From NCBI GenBank assembly GCA_002900535.1, contig MUGC01000068.1, positions 1-8,240 of the forward strand: a stretch of DNA of 8,240 nt. Direction: 5' to 3'. The stretch comes from Thermoplasmata archaeon M9B1D (lineage in GTDB: Archaea > Thermoplasmatota > E2 > DHVEG-1). Below, one piece after another: positions 1 through 7,051 of the stretch. The position numbers and the translations under genes were made by a program. Positions within the stretch are counted from its first letter, which is position 1, and each line of letters opens with the position of its first letter. The notes under the pieces were generated by a model. The model searched no databases, was not told the DNA's origin, and saw only the letters and a program-made list of their open reading frames with translations.

Positions 1-1597
1 GGACAATAGCATCTCCAACTTTCTTAGTATGTTTTACATTTATCTTGTTTCCATTGTTTTTTAGAAAACCTATATCGCTTGGTTGTCCACCGCCTTCTGG
101 ATAAAAAGCTGTTTTATCTAATACAACTTCAGAGCCATCCTTTGTTTTATTAGACCATAAAACTGTAGCATCAAATTCTTTGACGTAATGATCTTTGTAG
201 TATAACTTTTTGGTTTTAGGAAGATTAACAGCTACGTCAGAACATGCTTCTTCTTTTTTCTCATGGGAATGAAGCTCTGCAACCATGGATTCAAAATTAT
301 GAGGAATTTTAACTGTTACCCCTTCTCCTTTTGCAATATTTTTTACAATATCTGGTTGCATGCCATGGGTATCATACAAATTAACAAGCTCATTTTGATC
401 AATTGTCTTTTTTTCATGTAGTATTCTTTTAACAAGATTTTTTCCTTTTGAAATAGTCTCTTTGTATTTTTGAGTTTCGATAAAAAGAATTTCACCAATT
501 TGTTTCTCCCTTTTTTTCAATGATGGAAAATCTTTTTTTAGAAAATTAACCTGCATTAACACAAGTTGTTTCAATGAAGCATCTAGTTTAATTTTTTCAA
601 TAAATCGAAGTGATCTACGAATAATTAGTCTAGCAAGATACCCTGCTTTAACATTTGATGGAACAATCCCGTCCCCAAGCATAAAAGCAAGACATTTAGA
701 ATGGTCTGATAGAGAATAAATACTTTTCATATCTGAAGATTTTTTAGCATGTTTTTTTATCCAATCTATCATTTCTGGAAGAACTGTGTCATAAACAGTT
801 TGGGTGCCCTGAGTGTACCAAGCAATTCTCTCAAGGCCATAACCAGTATCGACGATATTTAAGGGATTTGGAGAATATTTTTTCCCTTCTATTTCAAAAT
901 CACCTGCCTCATCTTCTTTCATGTTCATAAAAACTAATGTTGCAATCTCAAGGCCACCAGCAAGGACTTCTAGGCATGGGCCAGCATTTCCACCGCCAAA
1001 CCATAGTTGCTCTTTGTAGTTAATTTCCTCTCTTGGAATGCCTATATGGTTTACAAAATAATCATTACATAATTGCACGGTTTTTTCTTTGAAATATATT
1101 TCATCAACTTTTTTGTTAAATGCGTGATGCCCCATCATTTCAAACATGGTTAGATGTCTGCCGCTAACGCCTACGCTTTCTAAATCATTTAGACGAATGC
1201 AGGGTTGTGAAATAACTAAGGGATTTTCTGGAGGTGGGACTTCACCAGAGGTTACATGAGGCTGAAAATCAGCAATTGATGCAATTGTCAGATAAATATC
1301 AGAACGCCAGCGGGCTATAACTGGACATCGTTCTCCTGTCTCAGGATAATGTAAACGTGAATGTCCATTTTTTTCAAAAAACGAAAGAAAACTTTTTCTT
1401 ACATCACTTAGCGACATTGGTTTTTTACAAATTGGTTTACCAATGAAACTGAATTTTATACAGGGTTGATCTCCACAAACTTTCAAGTTTTTGTCAAGCG
1501 TCCAAAAGTAATCTTTGCATTTTTCACATTTTTTTCGAAAATAACCATTGTCATGAAAGTATTTAAGGTCACATTCTTTTTGTAGAAATGAACTCAT
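1..1597 (-). CDS. alaS: Alanyl-tRNA synthetase, archaeal type (N-terminal 532 residues; runs off the left edge)
   Basis: Class II aminoacyl-tRNA synthetase that charges tRNA-Ala in the cytoplasm. Reading the minus strand from ATG 1597 gives an open frame to the window edge. An archaeal-style zinc ribbon has cysteine pairs at residues 24/27 and 41/46, with the segment DYFWTLD between them. The catalytic core follows, with FEMMGHHAF, FGGGNAGPC and the motif 3 segment DTGYGLERIAW (GYGLER at residues 252-257). A helical tRNA-recognition region comes next, and then the start of the editing domain with FYPEGGGQPSD at residues 498-508. Family members are about 900 aa, so the HxxxH editing site and C-terminal domain lie outside the window. 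The start is supported by GTGAG (positions 1608-1604) six bases upstream and a TATA box at 1635-1642. No frameshift is seen. Identification is very secure. Confidence 0.97.
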   Translation of the reverse strand, partial: MSSFLQKECDLKYFHDNGYFRKKCEKCKDYFWTLDKNLKVCGDQPCIKFSFIGKPICKKPMSLSDVRKSFLSFFEKNGHSRLHYPETGERCPVIARWRSDIYLTIASIADFQPHVTSGEVPPPENPLVISQPCIRLNDLESVGVSGRHLTMFEMMGHHAFNKKVDEIYFKEKTVQLCNDYFVNHIGIPREEINYKEQLWFGGGNAGPCLEVLAGGLEIATLVFMNMKEDEAGDFEIEGKKYSPNPLNIVDTGYGLERIAWYTQGTQTVYDTVLPEMIDWIKKHAKKSSDMKSIYSLSDHSKCLAFMLGDGIVPSNVKAGYLARLIIRRSLRFIEKIKLDASLKQLVLMQVNFLKKDFPSLKKREKQIGEILFIETQKYKETISKGKNLVKRILHEKKTIDQNELVNLYDTHGMQPDIVKNIAKGEGVTVKIPHNFESMVAELHSHEKKEEACSDVAVNLPKTKKLYYKDHYVKEFDATVLWSNKTKDGSEVVLDKTAFYPEGGGQPSDIGFLKNNGNKINVKHTKKVGDAIV

Positions 1598-1634
1598 TTT
1601 TTTCTCACTAATGTCAACGGGTATATGAAGAAGG

Positions 1635-1644
1635 TTTATAAATA
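1635..1644. promoter_or_regulatory. Shared (bidirectional) archaeal TATA box between alaS and the DUF1614 gene
   Basis: The octamer TTTATAAA at 1635-1642 is a perfect palindrome (TTTATAAATA on the plus strand to 1644), so it reads as a TATA box in both directions. On the plus strand its centre is about 28 bases before ATG 1668, which predicts a leaderless transcript. On the minus strand transcription would start near 1611-1614, leaving a leader of roughly 15 bases that carries the alaS ribosome site GTGAG. The whole intergenic space is only 70 bases, so both genes must use promoter elements inside it. The position is inferred from spacing rules for archaeal promoters; no transcript data are available here. 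Confidence 0.65.
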
Positions 1645-1667
1645 ATATCTATATCTGGAAACTATAA

Positions 1668-2126
1668 ATGTTTGCTTCTATTATTTTATCGGATGTTGCT
1701 TTTAGAATTCTTTCATTTGCTATTTCAATTATTTTATTTTATATAACCTATCTTGTATTAACTAAGGCTTTTAGATTTTTAGGATTCTCATCTATTGAGT
1801 CTATTTTTATTGTTATTGTTTCATTTCTTTTTACTTTTCCAATTATTGTTTTTGGTTACGATATTTCAAATATTGCTATTTTTTCTTATAATGATTGGAT
1901 GGTTGGCATTAATACTGGTGGTGCTTTGGTTCCAATTTTAATTAGTATCTATCTGATTGTTAAAAGAAATATTCCTTTGTTGAAGACCTGTGTTGGAATA
2001 TTGATTGTTACTACTGTTACCTTTTTTGTAACAAAACCTGTTCCAGATCAAGGAATTGTATCAAGTTTTCCATATTGGTTACTTCCTGGTGTTCTTGCTT
2101 GTGTTTCTTCAATAGTTCTACTATGA
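1668..2126 (+). pseudogene. DUF1614-family membrane protein, N-terminal part (frame broken at 2124)
   Basis: A 152-residue, very hydrophobic product with about five membrane segments (roughly residues 10-33, 44-63, 82-98, 105-122 and 134-152). The segments GINTGGALVPI (80-90) and KPVPDQGI (123-130) match what I remember of DUF1614 proteins, whose conserved core reads NVGGA-(I/V)-P and ARPVPGVGI. DUF1614 proteins are integral membrane proteins of unknown function in archaea and bacteria. The start is firm: a TAA codon sits directly upstream in frame, and the ATG lies at the expected transcription start of the TATA box at 1635. The frame stops at TGA 2124-2126, before the conserved C-terminal block, which continues in another frame at 2125-2289. 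It may be a pseudogene, a truncated but working protein, or an assembly error. Confidence 0.7.
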
Positions 2127-2289
2127 TTTTTTACATCTTTATGAGCTTTTAAGCTATAAACCAACAAAACTTGGAACAATGGCAACTATAGGGGGTGCAG
2201 TTTTATTTGATATGATTTTTATTACGGGCGTTCTGTCAGTTATTATTTATGGTATTGTAATGTACAAATATAAGTCTGAGGATAGATAA
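2125..2289 (+). pseudogene. DUF1614-family membrane protein, C-terminal remnant (+1 frame relative to the first part)
   Basis: The frame starting at 2125 reads DFLHLYELLSYKPTKLGT followed by MATIGGAVLFDMIFITG. It resembles the end of DUF1614 proteins as I recall it (GADLLNL, then SIGGAGTFDGIFLTGI). It closes at TAA 2287-2289 after one more membrane segment and a charged tail, YKSEDR. The only ATG is at 2179, which would give a 36-aa peptide, and no convincing ribosome site precedes it. Relative to the family, about 17-20 residues (the AYxSGTLGTLIGA region) seem to be absent between the two parts, and the frame changes by +1 there. I read this as one gene damaged by an internal deletion, not as a separate gene. 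Confidence 0.6.
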
Positions 2290-2318
2290 ATCTAATTAAA
2301 TAAACTATTCAAAATGCC

Positions 2319-2326
2319 TAAATAAT
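2319..2326 (+). promoter_or_regulatory. Possible TATA box for the coiled-coil/MBF1/Sua5/Map operon
   Basis: TAAATAAT lies about 54 bases (box centre) before ATG 2377. With the usual archaeal spacing, transcription would begin near 2350, leaving a leader of about 26 bases that contains AGAGG. Another AT-rich stretch (TTATTTA, 2332-2338) would start too close to the ribosome site. The 87-base gap between the DUF1614 remnant and the operon contains no other visible signal. The call rests on spacing and base composition only. Confidence 0.35.
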
Positions 2327-2365
2327 ACTTCTTATTTACCTATTAACCATGGGCTTGTGTATTTC

Positions 2366-2370
2366 AGAGG
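2366..2370 (+). promoter_or_regulatory. Ribosome binding site of the coiled-coil gene
   Basis: AGAGG ends six bases before ATG 2377. It favours this start over the out-of-frame ATG at 2349, whose frame closes after eleven codons. Confidence 0.55.
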
Positions 2371-2376
2371 TTTCAG

Positions 2377-3246
2377 ATGATTGATTCGGTAGAGGATTTG
2401 ATAATAAATAAAGATGAATTCCAAAAAAATGCTAATGAATTAAAGGATAAAAGAAATCAGTTGCATGATAAATCAAAAAAACTTGCTGATGAAAGAGATG
2501 GATTAAACTCTTTAATTAGAGATATTAGAAATAAAATATCAGATCATAAAAAGAATAGAGATGAATTAAATGAAAGAGTTAGACATGCAAAGGAACAGAG
2601 AAACAAATTAAATAAAAGTTATAACGAAACTAAAAAACAAATTGAAGCAATTGAAAGAGAACGTTCTTTTGCATCAGGTGCAAATATTAATAATTTAAGA
2701 AAACAGCTTAGAAGTCTTGAAAATGAACAGATGACAACTGCGATGTCTCCTCAAAAAGAGAAAAAAATCATCGAAGCGATTTCTGAGATGCATGCGAAAA
2801 TCAAAGAGGCTGAAGATCAATTAAATAAAGATCCAAAACTTAAAAAAGCAATGGAAGAGGAAAGAATAATCAAACAAAAAGCAGAGAAACAGCATGATCT
2901 TGTAGAAAAACTAGCAACGCGTGCTCAGGAAGAACACGAGGGTATGATGGATCTTATAAAACAACTGGATAACCAGGTTAAAAAAGTAAATAGTATCCAA
3001 GAAACAATAGTAATGACAAAGATTGAAGCAGATAGGGTTCATAAAGAGTTCATAGAATGTGTTGATAAAATTCATGATCTTGAAAGAGAGATATCATCCA
3101 CTCAAGAAAAGAAACGGAAAACAAAAAAAGCTGCGGAATTAACTACAGCCCAGAGAGAGGCAGATGAAATCTTTGAGCGATTTAAACGTGGTGAAAAGCT
3201 TAGCACTGAAGATCTTATGGCTTTACAGAAGGCAGGTCTAATATAG
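2377..3246 (+). CDS. Archaeal coiled-coil protein (COG1340-like)
   Basis: A 289-residue protein that is almost entirely charged heptad-type helix (rich in K, E, R, Q, N and L) from about residue 5 to 255. It has no signal peptide or membrane segment, so it is predicted to be a cytoplasmic rod. The C-terminus, FERFKRGEKLSTEDLMALQ (residues 267-285), is a conserved-looking tail that I associate with the uncharacterised archaeal coiled-coil family COG1340. Its molecular role is unknown. It is the first gene of the plus-strand operon and lies 25 bases before MBF1, so cotranscription with information-processing genes is likely. A loose match to SMC- or Rad50-like coiled coils is expected from composition alone and should not be read as homology. 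The family call is from memory of the tail motif; the coiled-coil nature is clear. Confidence 0.75.
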   Translation: MIDSVEDLIINKDEFQKNANELKDKRNQLHDKSKKLADERDGLNSLIRDIRNKISDHKKNRDELNERVRHAKEQRNKLNKSYNETKKQIEAIERERSFASGANINNLRKQLRSLENEQMTTAMSPQKEKKIIEAISEMHAKIKEAEDQLNKDPKLKKAMEEERIIKQKAEKQHDLVEKLATRAQEEHEGMMDLIKQLDNQVKKVNSIQETIVMTKIEADRVHKEFIECVDKIHDLEREISSTQEKKRKTKKAAELTTAQREADEIFERFKRGEKLSTEDLMALQKAGLI

Positions 3247-3271
3247 AATTTGTTCGCGAGGATTATAAGTT

Positions 3272-3748
3272 ATGCAATGTGAGCTTTGTGGTAAGGAATG
3301 TAACTGTCGACCAGCAATAGTTGATGGTGTAAAAATGATGCTGTGTTCAGATTGTATGCGACATGGCGAAGTCATTGATGTTGTCGCTAAACCTATAACT
3401 AGCACTAAACCTATTTTGCAAAGGATTAAGCGTCCTAAGGAAAAAGATGTTTATAAGGGTATGAGTAAAGAGCTTGTCCCTAACTGGAATAAACTTATAA
3501 AAAGTGCTCGTGAAAAAAAGGGGTTTTCCCGTGAGGAACTAGGCTTTAAAATCGGTGAGCGTACAGTTACGATATCTAAAATTGAAAATGGTGATCTTCG
3601 ACCTAGTGATAAGGTTGCGGAGAAATTGGAAAAAGAGCTTGGTATTAATCTTTTTGAAGAAGTAAGTGGTACTCCTTCAGGTTTTGGTGTTTCTCATAAC
3701 CGTGATGGACTTACTCTTGGCGATTTTATCAAAAGAGAAGATAAGTAA
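3272..3748 (+). CDS. mbf1: Archaeal MBF1-type transcription/translation factor (zinc ribbon + XRE helix-turn-helix)
   Basis: 158 residues. The N-terminal zinc ribbon has C3/C6 and C25/C28, plus C10 and C12. A flexible basic linker follows, and then an XRE-type helix-turn-helix at about 71-127 (NWNKLIKSAREKKGFSREEL, then ERTVTISKIENGDLRPS). The short C-terminal segment LTLGDFIKRE is typical of archaeal MBF1. Eukaryotic MBF1 bridges TBP and activators, while archaeal MBF1 has been reported to associate with the small ribosomal subunit, so a role in translation is as likely as one in transcription. GCGAGG lies about ten bases before the ATG. The gene follows the coiled-coil gene by 25 bases and precedes the Sua5 gene by 2 bases, so it is inside an operon. 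Length and domain order are normal for the archaeal family. Confidence 0.93.
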   Translation: MQCELCGKECNCRPAIVDGVKMMLCSDCMRHGEVIDVVAKPITSTKPILQRIKRPKEKDVYKGMSKELVPNWNKLIKSAREKKGFSREELGFKIGERTVTISKIENGDLRPSDKVAEKLEKELGINLFEEVSGTPSGFGVSHNRDGLTLGDFIKREDK

Positions 3749-3750
3749 TT

Positions 3751-4350
3751 ATGGATAAACAGGCTTTATCAAGGGCTGTTTCTGCGTTAGAATCAGGCAA
3801 TATTATTGTTTATCCGACCGATACTTTGTATGGTCTTGGTGCTAATGTTTTTAATGATATTGCTGTAAAAAAGGTTTTTAAAGTTAAAAATCGACCATTT
3901 AATCTTCCCTTATCTGTTGCTGTTTGCTGCATAAAAGATCTTGAGAAAATTGCATATGTTGATGATAAAGTAAAAAAGATTATTAATGTATTTTTACCTG
4001 GAAGACTTACTTTGATTTTAAAAAAGAAAAAAACTATTTCTAAAATTGTTACAGGTGGTCTTGAAAATATTGCAATTCGCATTCCGAATAATATTATTGC
4101 TCTTGAAATTCTATCAAACTATGGACCTTTAACTTGTACTAGTGCAAATATACACGGAAAAAACACGCCAAGTGTTATAAGTGATATTCGTATGCAGTTT
4201 AAAGAGTCTGATATCAGTGTTTATCTGGATTATGGAAAACTAAACGGAAAACCTTCTACTATTGTTGATCTTACGGATAAAAAGCCAAATTTAGTTCGCA
4301 AGGGTGCTATAGAATTTAAAGATGTTTTGGATGCGATAGAAAATGGATGA
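3751..4350 (+). CDS. L-threonylcarbamoyladenylate synthase (single-domain Sua5/YrdC/TsaC family)
   Basis: Makes threonylcarbamoyl-AMP from threonine, bicarbonate and ATP. This is the first step of t6A37 formation on tRNAs that read ANN codons; the KEOPS complex with Kae1 does the transfer. The YrdC fold is visible: PTDTLYGLG (22-30), K46 and R48 in KVKNRP, and S131/N133 in TSAN. These four match the K-R-S-N set that marks true synthases over YciO-like paralogues. STIVDLT (169-175) and VRKGAI (182-187) follow. At 199 residues it lacks the extra C-terminal Sua5 domain found in long archaeal forms (about 340 aa). PGRLTLIL (83-90) has R where the family usually has P. It starts 2 bases after MBF1 and overlaps the methionine aminopeptidase gene by 8 bases, which suggests translational coupling. 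Confidence 0.93.
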   Translation: MDKQALSRAVSALESGNIIVYPTDTLYGLGANVFNDIAVKKVFKVKNRPFNLPLSVAVCCIKDLEKIAYVDDKVKKIINVFLPGRLTLILKKKKTISKIVTGGLENIAIRIPNNIIALEILSNYGPLTCTSANIHGKNTPSVISDIRMQFKESDISVYLDYGKLNGKPSTIVDLTDKKPNLVRKGAIEFKDVLDAIENG

Positions 4351-5242
4351 AGATGTCTTTGAAAAATACAGACTTGCTGGAAAAATTGCAACCGAAGCAA
4401 GGAATTACGGTGCTGGTTTGATTAATTCTGGTGTTAGTTTTTTAGAAGTTGCTGAAAAAATTGAATCAAAAATTACTGATGCGGGTGCAAAACTTGCTTT
4501 TCCTGTTAATATTTCTCTAAACGAAATTGCTGCACATTTTAGTCCACGTCATGATGAAGATATTGTATTTAAAAAAGGTGATGTTGTAAAACTTGATGTA
4601 GGGACACATATTGATGGATATATCGCAGATACTGCTTTAACTGTGGAAGTAGGAACTCATAAATATGATAACATGATTAAAGCTGTAGACGCTGGTCTTG
4701 ATGTCGCAATTGAAATGATGAAACCTGATGTGAATTTATCAAAGTTAGGTCAAGCTGTTCAAGTTGAAATAAATTCTTATGGTTTTAAACCTGTAGATAA
4801 TCTTACAGGTCATAGTCTTAAACAATATGTTCTTCATGCTGGTATGAATATTCCCAGTGTACCTGATTTTTTAAATAAATCAAAACCCAAGGTTGGAGAT
4901 GTTTTAGCAATTGAACCGTTTGCAACAGATGGTGCTGGGCATGTTGTAATAGGTGCTGGGAGTAATATTTATCTATGTAATAGGAATCTTAGATCAAAAA
5001 TAGTTAGAGATAACAGAGTAAAAACTATGTTTTCAAAGTTAGTAAAAGAATTTAGAACTTTACCGTTTGCAGAAAGATGGTCAAATAATATTATTGAAAA
5101 TAATGATAATGTTTTAAGAAGACTTACTTTTTTAGGTTTACTTAAACATTACCCGCAGCTTATTGATGCTAAAAAAGGAATTGTTACTCAAAAGGAACAT
5201 ACAGTAATAATTACTGAAGATGGATGTGAGGTTACAACGTGA
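4343..5242 (+). CDS. map: Methionine aminopeptidase, type II (archaeal/eukaryotic)
   Basis: Removes the initiator methionine from nascent proteins in the cytoplasm. The pita-bread metallopeptidase fold is shown by all five dimetal ligands: D85 and D96 in KLDVGTHIDGYIAD, H157 in LTGHSLKQY, E191 in AIEPFAT and E285 in TQKEHTVI. Substrate-pocket histidines H65 (AAHFSP) and H165 (LHAG) are also present. The residues between H157 and E285 include the about 60-residue helical insert that defines type II enzymes. 299 residues is the usual archaeal length. The ATG lies inside the end of the Sua5 gene (8-base overlap), and the stop overlaps the GTG of the creatininase-like gene in a GTGA arrangement. 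All active-site residues are intact. Confidence 0.97.
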   Translation: MDEDVFEKYRLAGKIATEARNYGAGLINSGVSFLEVAEKIESKITDAGAKLAFPVNISLNEIAAHFSPRHDEDIVFKKGDVVKLDVGTHIDGYIADTALTVEVGTHKYDNMIKAVDAGLDVAIEMMKPDVNLSKLGQAVQVEINSYGFKPVDNLTGHSLKQYVLHAGMNIPSVPDFLNKSKPKVGDVLAIEPFATDGAGHVVIGAGSNIYLCNRNLRSKIVRDNRVKTMFSKLVKEFRTLPFAERWSNNIIENNDNVLRRLTFLGLLKHYPQLIDAKKGIVTQKEHTVIITEDGCEVTT

Positions 5243-6090
5243 AAAACAAAGATCATGATTTTAAAATAATAAAATTCGAAGAGCTGAATTGGAAACAAAT
5301 AGAAAAACTTGATAGAAATAAAACTATTTTTTTCTTACCAATTAGTCCAATGGAAGAACATGGGCCACATCTACCCATTGGGACTGATTATTTAATAATT
5401 AGAGATGCGGCAACTGATGCAATTAAGTTTTTAAATAAAAAAAGACCAGATATGACGTTTATATTATTGCCTTCTAATCCTGTTGGTTATTGTAAGTTTA
5501 GTACTGATTTTCCGGGAAGTATATCAGTTAGTGGTAAAACTGTAAGAGACATTGTGTATAGTGTTGGGTCATCTCTTGCCAATCATGGGTTTAAATATCT
5601 TATTATTTGTACTTATCATATGGCTATAGCTCATCTTAAAGGGATTTATTCTGCAATGAGGAAGCTGGAGTCTAAACATTCAATGAAGGTTTGTGAGCCT
5701 TGGGGTCCATTTTATTATAGTAATCAAATTGAAAAAAGTGAACCTAAACTTGGTTTTGATACGAAAAAAGAGGTTCATGCTGGTTTCAGAGAAACTTCTC
5801 TAATGAAATATCAGTATCCGTATCTTGTAGATGAATCTTATAAAAATTTACAAAGTATTTATCGTGATTTGAACTCTCCTCGTGTTCTTGGTAAAACCTT
5901 TAAACAACTTGGTTTAAATGAGGGTTATATAGGAAGCCCTGCTCGGGCTGATGCTGATTACGGTCGTTGGTTTTTTGGTTTAACTGTTAACGTATTTGTT
6001 AAAACAACTCTAGATTTGTATGATGGAAAAAAAATACCTGAGCTTCCTAAACATATTATAAATGCTACTAGACTTTTATTTTGGCAATAA
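5239..6090 (+). CDS. Creatininase-family metal-dependent hydrolase, divergent
   Basis: 283 residues matching the creatininase/ArfB/MftE amidohydrolase fold (PF02633). The first metal-binding block is well kept: MEEHGPHLPIGTD with E39, H41 and D50. TDFPGSIS (89-96) and HAGFRETSLM (180-189, with E185) match the family's FPGTIS and HAGxxETS. The block usually written NGHGGN (or NGHYEN in creatininase) reads CTYHMAIAH here. H127 is kept, but the residues around it, including the Glu/Gly at 129, are replaced, so chemistry or metal content may differ from creatininase. Family members hydrolyse cyclic amides or formamides, for example creatinine or the formamide in archaeal flavin/F420 synthesis. 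The substrate cannot be told here. The GTG start overlaps the stop of map by 4 bases, so it is the last gene of the operon. The family is secure; the function is open. Confidence 0.85.
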   Translation: MKNKDHDFKIIKFEELNWKQIEKLDRNKTIFFLPISPMEEHGPHLPIGTDYLIIRDAATDAIKFLNKKRPDMTFILLPSNPVGYCKFSTDFPGSISVSGKTVRDIVYSVGSSLANHGFKYLIICTYHMAIAHLKGIYSAMRKLESKHSMKVCEPWGPFYYSNQIEKSEPKLGFDTKKEVHAGFRETSLMKYQYPYLVDESYKNLQSIYRDLNSPRVLGKTFKQLGLNEGYIGSPARADADYGRWFFGLTVNVFVKTTLDLYDGKKIPELPKHIINATRLLFWQ

Positions 6091-6092
6091 TC

Positions 6093-7034
6093 TTATAATC
6101 TTTCTAAAAGACTACTTATCATTAAAGGAAGGAACACTGTTGCATCACCATCAATTGTTACATTATCTGCATTTTCTTTGATTTTACCCCACGAGATTGC
6201 TTCGCGAGTCTGTGCACCAGAAAGACTACCATCATATTCAACCGCAGTTGTTATATAAACAACGTAATCAAGCCCGTCTTTGAACTGATTCCACCAGATA
6301 GTATGATGCTTTGAAATACCCCCGCCGATTATAAGTGCACCACTTTTTTCCGCATCAAAAACAAGATCTGATAATTCTTGCTCATCTTTTAAAAGATCAA
6401 ACGTAAAATCTCTATGCTCTTGATAAAACATCCAGACTTGTGAGCCAAAAGCACCATCAGTGATACCTGGAACATATATAGGAATTTTATTTTTCCAAGC
6501 CCAATAGATAATTGAATCTTCATGTTTTTTCTCATTTTTTACGGCTTTTCCAAACTCCCAAACAATATCTTTCGTTGACCATTTGTTCCCCTTTTTGTAG
6601 ATCTCTCCAAGAATTGGTTGCATTTTTTCTTCAAGAATTTTACCGTAGCATTCATTTGGAATGTAAATATTTCCTAGGCGATTTACACCTCTTTTATGAA
6701 GCTCTCTGTCATCAACCATGAAAAAACCATGATAGTAGTTCTCCCAGATTCTTGCTAAATCATGATCAAGAGTGCCGCAAGTTGTAATAACAACATCAAA
6801 AACTTTTCTTTTTAAAAGCTCTTTTATAACACCACGAGTACCAGTTGAAATAATACAAGCAGGAAAAGAAAGAAACTTAACACAATTTTTATCCTTAATC
6901 ATTTTTTCTAAAATATCTATTCCATTTGCTAATTTTTTAGCAGTAAAACCACCAGATTCATAAAGTTCTCTAACAAGATCATTTGAACTCATTTTTTTCT
7001 TAAGTTGAATGTCTTTTACTGGTTTTTCTTTCAT
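6093..7034 (-). CDS. dys: Deoxyhypusine synthase
   Basis: Transfers the aminobutyl group of spermidine to a lysine of translation factor aIF5A, using NAD; this is the first step of hypusine formation. The 313 residues contain the family blocks in order: STGTRGVI (63-70), TTCGTLDHDLAR (84-95, NAD/spermidine site), PGITDGAFGSQVW (189-201), GGGISKHHTIW (237-247), VEYDGSLSGAQTREAISWGK (265-284) and GDATVFLPL (296-304). The catalytic lysine is K284 in SWGKI, and the histidine pair 243/244 corresponds to the conserved KHH. AGGAGC (7048-7043) precedes ATG 7034 by eight bases, which fixes the start. It lies 17 bases downstream of the MEMO-family gene on the same strand and is probably cotranscribed with it. 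Its stop codon is 2 bases from that of the converging creatininase-like gene. Confidence 0.95.
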   Translation of the reverse strand: MKEKPVKDIQLKKKMSSNDLVRELYESGGFTAKKLANGIDILEKMIKDKNCVKFLSFPACIISTGTRGVIKELLKRKVFDVVITTCGTLDHDLARIWENYYHGFFMVDDRELHKRGVNRLGNIYIPNECYGKILEEKMQPILGEIYKKGNKWSTKDIVWEFGKAVKNEKKHEDSIIYWAWKNKIPIYVPGITDGAFGSQVWMFYQEHRDFTFDLLKDEQELSDLVFDAEKSGALIIGGGISKHHTIWWNQFKDGLDYVVYITTAVEYDGSLSGAQTREAISWGKIKENADNVTIDGDATVFLPLMISSLLERL

Positions 7035-7042
7035 AGAATATT

Positions 7043-7048
7043 GCTCCT
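7043..7048 (-). promoter_or_regulatory. Ribosome binding site of deoxyhypusine synthase
   Basis: AGGAGC on the minus strand, eight bases before ATG 7034 and just after the stop codon of the upstream MEMO-family gene. This arrangement fits reinitiation or coupled translation within one transcript. Confidence 0.65.
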
Positions 7049-7051
7049 ATA

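Noticed and set aside
2141..2152. Small inverted repeat AGCTT-TT-AAGCT
   Set aside because: Five-base arms with a two-base loop inside the DUF1614 remnant; too short to be a meaningful hairpin or deletion footprint.
2349..2384. ATG 2349 as an upstream start or leader peptide before the coiled-coil gene
   Set aside because: The frame closes after eleven codons, overlaps the true start and has no ribosome site of its own.
2377..3246. SMC/Rad50 or phage tail-type identity for the coiled-coil protein
   Set aside because: No ATP-binding motifs, hinge or zinc hook; similarity would come from heptad composition only.
3810..4082. 90-aa minus-strand open frame
   Set aside because: Lies wholly inside the well-identified threonylcarbamoyl-AMP synthase gene on the other strand; it is phenylalanine/isoleucine-rich as expected from reading an AT-rich gene backwards and has no ribosome site.
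6512..6963. Two plus-strand open frames (69 and 63 aa) inside deoxyhypusine synthase
   Set aside because: Antisense shadows of a strongly conserved gene, without promoter or ribosome site.
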